Positions 46,480 to 57,789 of a stretch of 64,000 nucleotides of DNA are shown one piece after another. This DNA comes from Cynocephalus volans (Eukaryota; Chordata; Mammalia; Dermoptera; Cynocephalidae). The notes under the pieces are model-generated. The model saw only the letters and a program-made list of their open reading frames with translations, made no database searches and was not told the origin of the DNA. A program made the position numbers and the translations under genes. The first letter of the stretch is position 1; each line of letters begins with the position of its first letter. The stretch covers positions 42,356,679 through 42,420,678 of the forward strand of contig NC_084462.1 in NCBI RefSeq assembly GCF_027409185.1, given 5' to 3'.

Positions 46480-46985
46480 ATTTCTATGGTTGTGTAACAA
46501 ATTACCACAAATCTTAGTGGCATAAAGCAGTCACTTATTTTGACAGATACTGTGGGTCAGACATTTGGACAGACACTGAATGGTTTGTCTCTGTTCTGTG
46601 ATGCCTGAGGCTGCAGCTGGAAGACGGAGAGGATGGGGCAGGACCAACTGAAGGCTCATTAGCTGCATGCCTGGAGGTTCCTCTCCATGCAGGCCTCCCC
46701 AGGTGGCCTCTGCACGGTCTGCTTTGGGCTTCCTTGCAGCATGGTGGTTGGCCAAATGCAAGCTGAGCTGCCTGCTCCACCCCACCTCCAGAAGTCATGC
46801 AACATCACTTCTACCACAATCTATTAATCGAGTCAGTTTCAAAGGCCCACCCAAGTTCAAGGGGAATGGACATAAATGCCATCTCTTATCAGGGGAATAG
46901 GAAGGTTGAGGAAAAACATATGAAACTAGAAATATTGTTGTGACCATTTTTAGAAAGTATAATCTGTTACCATTAATGTCCAAAG
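46480..46985 (-). repeat. MLT1-type MaLR LTR
   Basis: Reversed MLT1 blocks: gtgtaacaaattaccacaaa, tcttagtggcataaa, agcatggtggttggcca and ttctaccacaatctatta. Confidence 0.7.
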
Positions 46986-46989
46986 TCTT

Positions 46990-47900
46990 TTAAGAAATGA
47001 GGGAAAAAGAATATGAGAGGGAGCTGGCTGTACTCTCTGCTGAAGCTGCTTCAGAATCTCTTAGAACTTTCTAATTCTTTTTTCTTTATGACTAGGATGG
47101 GACATTAATTTCCAGTTATTCTTTTATTTGAAATACAAACAGTCATCTCTGTCAAAAGAGTTTCTGTCTTGCTTTTTTGTTTGTGCTTTCAAGGTTTTGT
47201 TAACGCTGTGTCCTTTTTAGGGTCATGCCAATTACCTTTTGTCAAGCAAGTGTTGGCTTCCTCTGGCCCTAGCACAAGATGGATTGGAAGGAGGGGGTCA
47301 GAAAGGCCTGGAGTGTATGCACCCAGCACAAATCTGAATTAGTCACTGAGCTTCTTCTTTTTTGACCTGGGATTTGGAAAATTTTTTAGATAATTTTAGA
47401 TTCTGAATTGACTATCGAGGTTTCCTTATGTAAAAAATGTGGACCACTGGATATTCAGGTTTTTTTTTTTTTTTTTTCTGTTTTGAGATGCCTTTCAAAA
47501 AGACCTCTGGGTCCTGTCTATGTCAAAAGTTACCCAAAGTGGCCACCATGACTTCAAATTGTACTTGGTAAAATAACAGCACTTACATGAGTTAGAATTA
47601 TAATGTGAAAATGTAGAGGAAGCAGGTGTTTGGCCTGATAGGGGTGCAGACTTGGACTGAGATGATCCCACAAGAACTGCAGTGATTGGTAAGAACAGTG
47701 TATCCACTGTCCTGAGTCTCCAGAACCTGGCCCAGAGCCAGCTGTCAGCAAGTAGGGACTGAGGACCCTCCTATTATCTGTCTGCTTTCCATATTTTGAG
47801 TGTTGTTCTCCTGTAATGGGATGTCCATAGTGAAAGGGTAGACACAGCCATTAGTGCAAGCTCTAGAAGGACTTACTGGACTTAATCTGCCCTCTTCTTA
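46990..47900. other. Intergenic, nothing recognised
   Basis: No gene and no repeat I can name apart from a T-run (47460-47478). Confidence 0.5.
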
Positions 47901-48870
47901 CAGATGTCCTCATACAGACAGACAATGCTCAATTCACAGACAGGCTTATTGAAGTATCTGGAGCTCAGACTCAGACTTACCTCCAAAAATGATGACTCAA
48001 GGAGTCTCAGATGTGCGGGTGATTACCAAGGTAGGGTCTCAGTCTGCGGGACTTAAGTCTCAGCTGAATCATGGTGGAACCTACACACGTTGAAGCCCAC
48101 CAATCCAAGACCGCCAGAAACACATCTGTCACCAGAAAAGGTAGGTTTCTTTAGTTTGCTGCAGCAAGGGAACAGCTTCACTCCTGCTGAGTCTGAACCC
48201 TCAGTGGTTCTGACTTTACTGGGTTGCCATAATTTCCACCAACTATGTGGGACTACTGGATGGGATGAGTGCTACCAAGAGGAGCCCCAGAGAGCCATAG
48301 CCTCAACCTCAGCCACGGCCACAGCTTCCCAGCCTCGGTGTGCAGTGCCTCAGAGGTACAGGGCTATCTCCTCGTCTGAGCTCCTGGTTTCAGATGTGAC
48401 ATTGCTTCTCTTTTGTCCCCCAGACATAGGGGTCATAGCTGCTTCCTGCGGTTATGAACATCAGGGTTAATTCCCATGCATATTTGCTCTTTTTCCTCTT
48501 TCAGTCTTCCGACTACCTGTTTTAACCTCCCTTTGCTTGATACACCTAGTGTGGTTTCTGGGTGTGTTGTTTTGTTTTTGGACTGGACAGACATATACAA
48601 CTCCTTAAGAAACAGCACGTGTCCTCTCTGCCTGTTTCTTTTTCCTCCTTCCTGGCTGGAATAGGTGTACAATGACCTTTGTCACAGAAGCCACACACTC
48701 AGGAAGTCACAGCAGAAAGACAGACAATCCCTGAGGACACAAGGGAACTTCCATCCAGCTCTGCCTTCTTTTCCACAAGAGAAATAAAATTCTTGTTTAA
48801 ACCATGGTTGGCTACTAGCAGCCAAATGCTGTTCCTAAATGACCTGGCTCTTCAGGGTCACAGCATGTAG
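47900..48870 (+). repeat. Possible old LTR (ERVL/MaLR-like)
   Basis: The 3' part has tttttcctccttcctggctg and gaaataaaattcttgtttaa, an ending seen in ERVL-class LTRs. The 5' part (47940-48210) may belong to the same element. Weak. Confidence 0.35.
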
Positions 48871-49194
48871 TGGATAAGAGGACCCCTGATGTCCAGCTAC
48901 ATATGAAAGAACATTCTTGGATGAAGTAAAATAACTCTGCTCGTTTCTGATGTAATAGTCGTGAAAGCATTTTGTAAATAGATAATGAAATGAAACATTT
49001 AAAAATCTTGGCTGGTCTGCAACACTGATGAAAGAGGCTACAGGTTATGATCAGGGCCCGGTGGGGCCGCTATGACTATCCCTCTCTCTCCTGCGCCCGA
49101 ATGCAAGTGGTGTGAGGGGCACCCTGGCAGGGCCAACCCGGTGGGGAGGCAGGCGGCAGATGGCAAAAAGCTGCAGCTCCAGCGCTCATGGACA

Positions 49195-49330
49195 CGTCAG
49201 CATGATCTTTAGCCACTCAAGGCCTCAGTTCCTTCATCTGTAAAATGATAATATTATTACATTAGTAGCTACCTCATGGGGTTCATGTCGCCGCTGAATA
49301 AGACATGCTGTGTAAAACAGCACAATGCAC
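49195..49330 (+). repeat. MIR fragment
   Basis: The pattern ctcagttccttcatctgtaa, aatgataata and tacctcatggggttc is MIR. Confidence 0.7.
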
Positions 49331-49819
49331 AATCTCCATATAGGGGTTTATAATCCTCTCTAATTCATACACCCACACAAATTGCCACCTTTTTTGCTTT
49401 TACTCTTTACCAGTAGCAGTGATTTGTCCTGTTGTCATGTCTTCAGTGCCCTGAAGAGTGACAGAGTGGAGCGCCAGGGTTTGGGCCTCAGCTTTGCAGC
49501 TCCCAGCTTTCAGTCTAAACTGTCCAACTCCGGGAGACCCTGCGGAAATAGAACAATGTGACACTGCCTTCCCACCCCTTCCCCAGGGGCAGTGGAGTAC
49601 GGAGGCTGCCTGGTGGGCGAGGGCTCCAGGCACAGTGATGAGCTGTTGCCACCTCATGCCCACCACAGAATATGGTGGGGTAAGAGCCACCCAGGAACTC
49701 CAAGAGGCTGCATGGTCTTGAGGGCCAGACCTTGAAGATCCACCCCCCAACTTAGACCTGCGGCTGCCCAGGTGATGGGGCACATCCTGCTTCCCTGAGT
49801 CCCTGCTCTGTCCCTCTTT

Positions 49820-50420
49820 CTCCACCTCTGCAGACTTCAACTAGACAGATTATGATGCAATCGATTATGTGCCGGCCGAGCCATAATCCAATTGATTATG
49901 ATGATGTTCGCCTTGGCCCTTCTGCTGTAATTGATCCCCCCGGGCCTTTGTGACTCACCTCAGCCACACAGCTACGGCTGACCATTAAAAGTGGAAGGGA
50001 GGCCGGAAGACGACGTGACCCAGAGCCATTTTCTGCATGGATTAAGCCATCACACTTACTGCTGAAGTCACCCTGACTGCAGCCCCCTGGAATGACCCGT
50101 CCTCCATAGTGAGGACCTGGAGTCACTGAAGCAAAATTAAATTGTGTTGTGAATACTTTGATTAAGGATAAAAATGTTTCTGATAAAATGCTAATTTGTG
50201 AGTTTGAGTGATTATAGGGGTAACCCAAGTTGTTTGGAAAAATTAGATTTCACTGTTCCCTGCCAGGGCTAAATTAATGAGGTGTCAGCGCAGTAAACTC
50301 CCTCTTTAATCAAGACCTCCTTATTGATGTATAATCTGAGGGTGACAGACTCATAGTGGCCATAGCCATTTCTCGTGCAATTAGCAGATTTGTCTGTGTT
50401 TCTACAAATCATGCATCTTC
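49820..50420. promoter_or_regulatory. Candidate conserved enhancer, rich in homeodomain motifs
   Basis: No repeat is recognised. The stretch 49845-49910 packs several ATTA/TAAT cores and GATTA or ATCGATTA sites (agattatgatgcaatcgatt, ccataatccaattgattatg). More lie at 50160-50345 (ctaaattaatgaggtgtcag, tctttaatcaagacctcc). This composition is typical of developmental enhancers, but conservation was not tested. Confidence 0.4.
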
Positions 50421-50442
50421 TCCTGTATGAGATGACGCCTTA
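50357..50442 (+). repeat. Local direct duplication, copy 1
   Basis: It shares ggccatagccatt, gtgcaat and aaatcatgcatcttctc with copy 2 at 50933-51000. Confidence 0.75.
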
Positions 50443-50932
50443 TCCTGTGTCATCACCATCACACACTTCACGCACATGCTCCGCCACACTCACACATGCA
50501 TGTGCACATTCACACATGCTCATACATTGTGCCTCCCCTGGGCGGCAAGTTAGATTTGGTTTTATCTACCTAATAGTGATGAATGAGTAGCAGTGCACAT
50601 GCTGTAACTGTGGTTTTAAGCCCAGGCTTGTTGCTTGGCTGATGGCAGTGGTGAAAGTTTAAGACGCAGGAAAGGAGGGCAGGGGAGGTGAGCAGACATG
50701 ATGGGTAGAAAGACTTTAGCTGAGATGGTTCCTTACAGGAATGAGGGCCTATGGTTTTTCCCTGAGTGGCCCAAACATGATATCTAATTGTCGCTCTTGT
50801 GTCACACACACGTGCCATTGGCTCCCAATACCCTGATATTACATGGGCTGCCTTCTGGGGTGGCTTTGCACTACTTCAAAATGCTAAGCAATTGTGCCAG
50901 ATCTGACACACATTCCCAAAGCAACACACGAC

Positions 50933-51000
50933 AGGTGGCCATAGCCATTCATTGTGCAATCAGCCAAATCATGCATCTTCTCTTGTACGAGATGATGCCA
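50933..51000 (+). repeat. Local direct duplication, copy 2
   Basis: It shares the blocks of copy 1, with about 18 bp less between gtgcaat and aaatcatgcatc. The spacing between copies is about 570 bp, and neither is a repeat I recognise. Confidence 0.75.
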
Positions 51001-51009
51001 AAGCAACAC

Positions 51010-53800
51010 CTGCCATGTGTTGCCTGCTTTGAGGTCAGAACAGGATGAAGGTGAGCAGCCAAAATGGGTGAGAAAAGGGGGCTCTGGTGAGTTTTGTGTT
51101 CTGGCTAACATTTGGTGACATCCAATTTTCAAAGAAAGGAAGTACATTTTCTACCACAGTGCTTTGCTGACGGTAGGTGCTTAACACCTGTTGGATGACT
51201 GATGGTCGGGGACCTTCCAGCCGGCCATGGCCTCCCTCAGCTGGCGCCATGGTGGGCACGCAGTGAGTGCCCACAGTCTCACTGCAGTGGCGTCACGTGC
51301 CTTCAAGGTGGATGGCACCCTCCGTGTGCTTGTAATTGAGATGATTTAGGTGTATTTCTGAGCACTAGGGAACTCTTGAGCACTGAGCATGCCTGGGGGC
51401 CTGGTGTACCAGACGCAGCACCTCAGGGGATGACATCCTTCTGGGGAGTGACTCAGCCTGGATTCTGAAAACACCTGGTACTCACTGCAGGTAGGGGCTC
51501 CAGGACAGAAGGATCAGAGAGGAAGTTGTCCATCCCCAGAGCCACCTTCCTGTGACAGTGTCCTCCTGGGCCACACATGGCTCTCATTCCCAAGTCTCTG
51601 TTGGGGACAGGCTCACCTGAAGCCCCAGCCCTCAGTGGGTGTCCTCTATGTTTCCTCACTGAGCCAGGTGGGGAGTGACCCTTGCACCATGCTGTTTTAA
51701 TATTTGTTAATTCACTGTGATCGTGTTGCCACATTCACATGAAAACTTCCCAGAAGCCCCATATTGTCTGATTTTCCAAACATCCCGGGATGTGTCAGAG
51801 CCAGTTGTGAGTCTTCAGAGTTGAAGATTCACTCCCAGAGGAATGGGAAGTAGCCTGTTAAGCCGAGTCACCCATGAGCAGGTCACCCATGAGCAGGGTA
51901 CCTTGCCCCGGAGCACCAGCAGGGGCACAGCCTGGGATCTGAGGGAGTCCAGGGTGGCTTTCATCAGTAAGGTCCTGCTACGAGCTGACTCCAGGACCCC
52001 CGGTTGCTTCTCCTCACTCTGCTGCCTGGAGCAGCTCCCTCTGAACAGCCCAGCCCACCCCAAACACACAGCTGTGACTTCAGCCAACCCTGGCTCTCAT
52101 GTCATTGACGTGACTTTACCTGATTTCTGTGCTGCCATGTTCTGATTGGTGGCTCCAACAATCAGTTCCAGACCCTGATCTTAACTCTGGGCTCTGCCTT
52201 GCAGCCAGATCCAGCCTCCCCGGCCCCAGGACCTTAGCCTAATGCAGGACGTGCTTCAGAGGGAGGACCGCAGGCTCCGGGGACTGGGAACTGCTGTGAA
52301 TTCCAGGTTTGCCAGTTACTACCAGGCGATATTGAGCAAAGGGTTGCTTTTCTGTACTGGTTCCATTCTGTCCAAGTGTGCCTCAGAGGGAGAGAAATAA
52401 GCAAGGTGCTGTGGGCCGAGCACACAGCTCGGCACATGGGGAGTCAACAAGCATCAATTATAATTGTGACACATGGAGAAGGGTCATCCTGGGAACAGCT
52501 GGCATGAGAAGTCCCTTGTTAGGGGAGTGGGGGGCAACAGACTAAGGAAGCAGGTCTGGGCCCAGCCTGTTCCAGGTGCAGAAGGGGGCCCAGGGTGTGG
52601 GATCTGTGCAGAAGTGGGGGCGCTGCAGGCTTGGGGGTGCTCAGTGCATGGAGGAGGGGCTTTGGGGGTCACTGTAGCGTCCCACGCGCAGGAGGTGACT
52701 ACCCCATGCTGGGAGTTGGGAAACTTCACCTCTCTGCATGCTGCTCCAGGGGGATTTATTTTAGGATGGGGAGGCTCTCAGAAGAGGATGAGGGGACAGT
52801 GGGGTCCTTGCATTACCAGTCCCTTTCTTGTGAGCAGTGCTAAGTGCTAAGAACTTCCCTGAACTCAGGTGGTCCTCTCCCAGATTCCGCCGTTCATTCA
52901 TTCCACAAACACTGATGAAAGTGCCTTTGCCAGGCACCAGGACAGGACCAAGCACAAAGCTATGGAGGACAGACAGGCCAAAGAGGATGGAGGCTATTGC
53001 CAGGGGAACATGGCTCCGGCTACATGAGGACAGGGGACAGAGAGGACAGTTGGCCTGGCTGTGCCTGGACACAGGACATGCTTGGCTGGGCTCTGCTCTG
53101 TGCTGCTCCCCGCTGCTTGTCTTGGGCTCTGTGCTGCCTGGGCTGGGGCTTGCTTCGTCACTGCTCCCTGGACGAACTGATGCTCACACTGGCCTGTGGC
53201 CCAGCACGACACTCCCAGACTCCAGCGTGTGCCCCTGGGGGCATCTGGTGTGCGCCCAGGCACTGACCTACCCCTGGCTTCAAGGGGCCTGGACCTGCAC
53301 TTTTCTCTCTGGCAGAGTCCCTGCCTCCCGGGCCCCAGGCTTCCCGGAAGGCACAGGCATTCTTCCAGCTGGGGGGATGGCAGCCAGCACTTGCCCTACA
53401 CTTAACTCCTGGCCTCAGCCTTCTCCTGGAAATGAGGCTGATGACAGGATACACGTGGGAAAATTACAAAAGTACCCTCCCAGCCAGGCTGTTACTCTTC
53501 AGTGACAAATGGAACTTTGCTGATGAGAACCGAGTAGTCACCCACCCTGTGTGCAGGGCGGGGTGGGTGCTGGAGACAGGGTGAGACACCTCTCTGTATG
53601 CAGAAAGTCCTGTCCATACAAAGTACAAAGACTGGCAGAGCCTCTAGAAGGCTCATAAACCGATGGGGCTCCCCAGAACCACCTGGTCAAGCTTGAGGCT
53701 CATGTGGTGTTTAACCAGCACAGTACTGCACACAAATTTGAATTTGTTGCGAGTATTTAAATATCGGGAGACACAATAAAACCTGGATTTTCAGCACTGC
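51010..53800. other. Intergenic, no gene recognised
   Basis: Moderately GC-rich. It holds a decayed MIR (52290-52450), an L2 piece (52890-52975, cattcattccacaaacactg then ttgccaggcacca) and a 14-bp doublet cacccatgagcagg at about 51868. Long open frames occur by chance. Confidence 0.5.
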
Positions 53801-53859
53801 ATTCCTCATTTCTTTATCCCTCATGCCTCTCTCTCCCCTGAACCTCCCATGCTTCATCC

Positions 53860-54200
53860 TTCCACCCTTCATCCCTGCACCCTCCATTCCTGATCTTATA
53901 TTTCATGGTCATATGTTCCTTGCTGCAACCCCCATCCCTGTATCCGTCATCCCTGCTTGCCTCATCTCTCCGTTCCTCATCCCTGCATCCTGCCCTTTGC
54001 AGTCCTCCTCCCTGCACCCCTGCATCCCTTATCCCTGCATCCCTCATCCCTGCGTCCCTTGTCCCTGCATCCCTCATCCCTGCATCTCTCGTCCCTGCAT
54101 GCCTCATCCCTGCAACCCTACACTTTATATTCCTTAGCCCAGCACATCTCATCCCTGAATCCTTCATGCCTGCATCCCTCATTCTCTCTCATTCCTCCTC
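53860..54200. repeat. 15-bp minisatellite
   Basis: Units like tgcatccctcatccc are repeated with changes (cgtcccttgtccctg and others), clearest at 53990-54180. Confidence 0.88.
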
Positions 54201-55980
54201 TCTGCGTCCCTACACTTCCTCCTCTTCTTTCTCTCTTCCTTTTCCTCCTCCACTCATCAGGCTGTTCTCAGTCCCTGAGCAGCAGGTATGGGCATTGTTA
54301 CCCCCTATGGAAGATGCTCAGAGCCATCACTTTCTTTCATGGTGAGCTTTTAGGGGCTGTTTGGAGACATCTCTCCTGTGTCCTGTGGCATGGATACAGT
54401 TCACACAGCCTCCTGCTGGCGTCCCTCACCCCTCAGGTCAAGATGTCTTGAACTGAGGCCCCTTCTGCTGTGTCTCCTTTGCCCTGTTAGGGGACAAATT
54501 GGTTGTTCCCTGTAGCCCCCCTACCAGCTAGCCTCCCCCTTTCACTCCGGCAAGGTCCCGTCTGTGAGCAATAACCCCAGGGCCCCTCCGCGAGCTCCTC
54601 GAGGCTCTCCTCCCTGCCTGGGTGGTGCCAGGTCCCTCCTAGCCTCTGTACTGGGCATGAGGTGGCAGGCAGGAGTGTGGAGAGACGGTGGGCAGCCCCT
54701 TCTCCACTCCCTCTTGTGGGAGCAGGAATGACATCCCAGAGCTCCTGTCAAACTGTCCCCAAAGTTCCTTAACAACTACTCCCCCACCTTCAGCTCCCGA
54801 ACCAAACTCAGCTTTTAATAGATGTGTGGGTTTTCATTGCACAGTCATGATTTATTTAACCAGCCCCCTGTCGGTGGGTGGGTAATTCTGCTGCCACAGC
54901 ACACTGGAAGAGAATCGGTGACTACTCCCTTGTGTACAGGCGTGAATACACCTGTAACAGAGAATCCTGAGAGTGGGTCCTTATTTTATGCATCTCCCTG
55001 CCATCCACACTGATGTCACCAGTCTGGGCTCTGCCTTCTGCCTGCCTCCTTGGGCTCAGGTAGAGTCTGGTGGAGCACAATGACCCTCACTAATTTGGTC
55101 TTAATTATGTTGGGCAAGGGCAGTCTGCATTTGAAAAGTCGGGAGCGGGCTGTCCGGGGACAAATATAAAGGCTGATACACTGATACACTACAGCAGTCA
55201 CCCAGTCCCACCTGACTAAGCCAAAGTTGCAGATGGAGTCCTGCTCTCAGGGAAGGGTGGAAGGGTGATTAGCACATCATGGAGGCTGGAATGACAGGCA
55301 AGGTGTGCAGGAACAAGGGTGCCAGGTTGCTGAGAGCAGGACACTTGTGGAAAGCCAAGTTCCCCAGTGACGTGTGGCCCTTCCTGCAGTCACCAGTGCA
55401 CCATTATTTCTGGGCCTCTGCAGGGCATTTCCATAAGTGCCAAGGAATAAGTTTGGTCCACCCCCACCCCCAACTCAGTGCTGGAGGGAAGTCTCTCCCT
55501 GAGCACTGCTGTGGGCCTCTGTGGCCCAACGCTTGGATGACCATGAGGATGGCTGTCATCTCTCTGTCATATGCTTTCTGTTGGCTTGTCTCCAAGCTAT
55601 GCTGCTCAAGCTATGCTTGTCTCCAAAATCTCCCTGGGGTCTCCAGTGGAAAAGCCCCTTCTGTTTCCCTCCCCCAGTGACCTGGGCCGTCTTGCAAGAT
55701 CTTTTCCTGGGCAGATGTCTTAGTCCTTATGCAAGTAGGTGGAACCACCATCACACATAGGCACCTTCCTGAAACTAGGAGCAGGGTGCGCCAGGGCCGG
55801 GTGTCTGCCCTTGTGCCTGAGGCCCCACAAGCAGCCCCCTTCCCGGTGCAGACCTGTCCCGGTGAATCTGCTCCCCATCCGGGATGTTCCAAGGGAGAGG
55901 GGCCGGGATGCACGGGCCCCTTTGCCCAAGACCCGGCTCTTCTGGATGCCAGGCGGGCATGTGGGCTGGCATCTCTTTAA
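54200..55980. other. Intergenic, nothing recognised
   Basis: GC-rich single-copy-looking DNA. No exon or repeat could be supported. Confidence 0.45.
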
Positions 55981-56490
55981 AGGCCCCGCTTCGGACACAC
56001 TCGTTGGTTTCTCAGCTGGAAGGAGCCGGGAACTGCCGGAACAACGCGCCAGGCACAGCAGCCACAGAGAGGCGCCGCCGGGTCTGGGCTGGAGGGGCCC
56101 GTCCGCAGCCGCTGCCCCTGCGCAGGGGGCGCCCACCGTCCTGAATGGGGCCAGACACGCGGCGCCAGCGTGCGCCCTCCCAGGGAGCCGCGCACCCCTG
56201 CCAGCCCCTGCGACCGCAGCCCCCAGCCCGGCTTGGGAGGTGGGGCAGGGCGGAGGGAGCCGGCAAGGCCACCTACCTGAGCAGCCCAGATGCGGCAGCT
56301 GAGCGACCCACCCGGGGCCGCGCGGGACTGCGCAGCGACGAGAGGCGGGACAGTAAGCGGCGCGCCCGCGCGTGTCCCTCCCAGTCGCCAGCATCCCGAG
56401 GTGCCCACCAGAGGGTCGCGCCCAGGTGACCTCCCCGCCACCCGCCGAGACCATCAGACCATCGGCGGAATCTCACACGTTTGTCAATAA
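55980..56490. promoter_or_regulatory. Orphan CpG island
   Basis: High CpG density (gcgccgccgg, ggcgcccacc, ccgcgcgggactgcgcagcg and others) without a recognised coding exon. On the minus strand there is a consensus donor CAG|GTAGGT (boundary 56277/56276). A CTCF-like CCACCAGAGGG lies at 56405-56415. It may be the promoter of a non-coding RNA, possibly running leftwards. Confidence 0.5.
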
Positions 56491-56689
56491 AGTGTTCCAA
56501 ACGGAGGCGTCACCCCAACTTCAGTTTGGAAGGTCTGGGCCAGTGCCTGTTTCCAACCCCAAGATCAGGGAGCGGGGTTCACAGCAGGGCTAGACTCGTG
56601 CCTCAGGGTTTGGGTCACCCAGGGCAGCCTGTGGCAGGCAGGGCTCCACCTTCCCTCCCTCCCTCTCTCCTCCCTCCTTAATGCAAAGT

Positions 56690-56770
56690 TTATTAAACTC
56701 CTACCGGGCAGTGCTCGAGGCACTTGCAATGCACCGGCGAGCAAAGGGAGACGCGGGCCTAGTGGGGGAG
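56690..56770 (+). repeat. L2-like fragment
   Basis: The pattern tttattaaactcctaccggg, gcactt and gcgagcaaagggagac follows the L2 'ttattgagcacctactgtgt' region. Confidence 0.45.
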
Positions 56771-56805
56771 TCGGGAGAGGGGACGGGGGCGGGGGGAGGA
56801 GGCGC
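56762..56805 (+). other. G-quadruplex-prone tract
   Basis: Several runs of three or more G (gggggag, ggggac, gggggc, ggggggagg) lie within 45 bp. Confidence 0.6.
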
Positions 56806-57024
56806 GTCGGGTTCGGGCACTGGAGGAACCTAGGGAGGGCCCGCGCTAGGCGAGGGGAGGCTGGGGCGGACGCACTGACCTTTGCAGGCCCCGTCCAGGG
56901 CCCCGGTGTTTGCCCTAGGAGCTGGGAAGGGCTCAGGGACTGGATGAGAGTTGAGTTCTGCAGAGAGACTGCACTAACTAGAGAGCGAGAGGGGGTACAG
57001 TCCAGAGTGGTGGGGGATGCAGGG

Positions 57025-57058
57025 GCCCATCCATCCATGGGTCCAAGGATGGATGGGC
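57025..57058. repeat. Perfect 12-bp inverted repeat
   Basis: gcccatccatcc and ggatggatgggc are separated by 10 bases. Confidence 0.85.
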
Positions 57059-57468
57059 ATGGGATGAGAGGGGCGGTATCCCCATGGCACCCGGGCTGTG
57101 GCTGCGCAGTGGCGGAGAATGGTGGAGGCGACTTGGTCGGCCTGAGGCAGGTGTCATGCAGTGGCCAGATCTCTGGGTCTGGAGCCCGGGAGCAGTCAGG
57201 CTGGACGTGCAAGCCGAGGGTCCTCAGCACGTCGTGGTGACTGAAGCCACAGGCGTGGCCAGCATCGCCAAGGGAGAGACCAGGGCCCACAGTCACCTGC
57301 TCTGCCACTAAAAGTATGAAACCCTCCTGGCCTGACCCCCACAGCCCTCCCTCTGCCTGTGTGATGCGCACATGCACCTCCCTGGGCTCCCTGTCTTGAG
57401 GGTAGAATTTTCTTCTGGAAGGTCAGGTTGAGCCTTGTTGAGCCTTGTGCATTTATGGCAGTTGCTTT

Positions 57469-57508
<40 letters not shown>

Positions 57509-57660
57509 TGTGTATGTGTGTGTGTATGTGTGTGTGTATGTGTGTATGTGTGTGTGTGTGTATGTGTGTGTGTGTACGTATTCATATATATGTATCAATA
57601 TATATGAATACGCACACACACACACACACACATATACACGTACACCTATGTACATGCATA
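57469..57660. repeat. Compound TG / TATG / CA microsatellite with inverted symmetry
   Basis: A (TG)n and (TGTA)n run is followed by a centre near 57595 and then (CA)n. The flanks of the centre (gtattcatatata and tatatatgaatac) are complementary, so the TG and CA runs pair as a long hairpin stem. Confidence 0.85.
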
Positions 57661-57700
57661 ACCACACATACATATATGTATATTTATATACATACGCAAA

Positions 57701-57780
57701 CCAGGGTACTTCAGAAAGTTCATGGAAAATAGGATTAAAAGATACTATGAATCCTTCCATGAACTTTCTGAAGACCCCTT
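57701..57780. mobile_element. Mariner-type MITE, about 80 bp
   Basis: The ends agggtacttcagaaagttca and tgaactttctgaagacccct are inverted repeats. It is similar along its full length to the copy at 33782, and lies next to the microsatellite. Confidence 0.85.
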
Positions 57781-57789
57781 GTATGCATG

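Noticed and set aside
52837..53505. 222-codon open frame on the + strand
   Set aside because: It starts in an L2-derived piece, is GC-rich, has no recognisable domain and overlaps equally long frames on the other strand.
53814..54182. Repetitive-peptide protein (RDAGM repeats)
   Set aside because: It is the 15-bp minisatellite read in frame.
55720..56454. 244-codon open frame in the CpG island, - strand; possible PCSK6 exon 1
   Set aside because: High GC keeps all frames open. I looked for the PCSK6 N-terminal sequence and did not see it.
56565..57377. 270-codon open frame on the - strand
   Set aside because: It crosses an L2-like piece, a hairpin and a G-rich tract, with low-complexity Pro/Ser composition and no family match.
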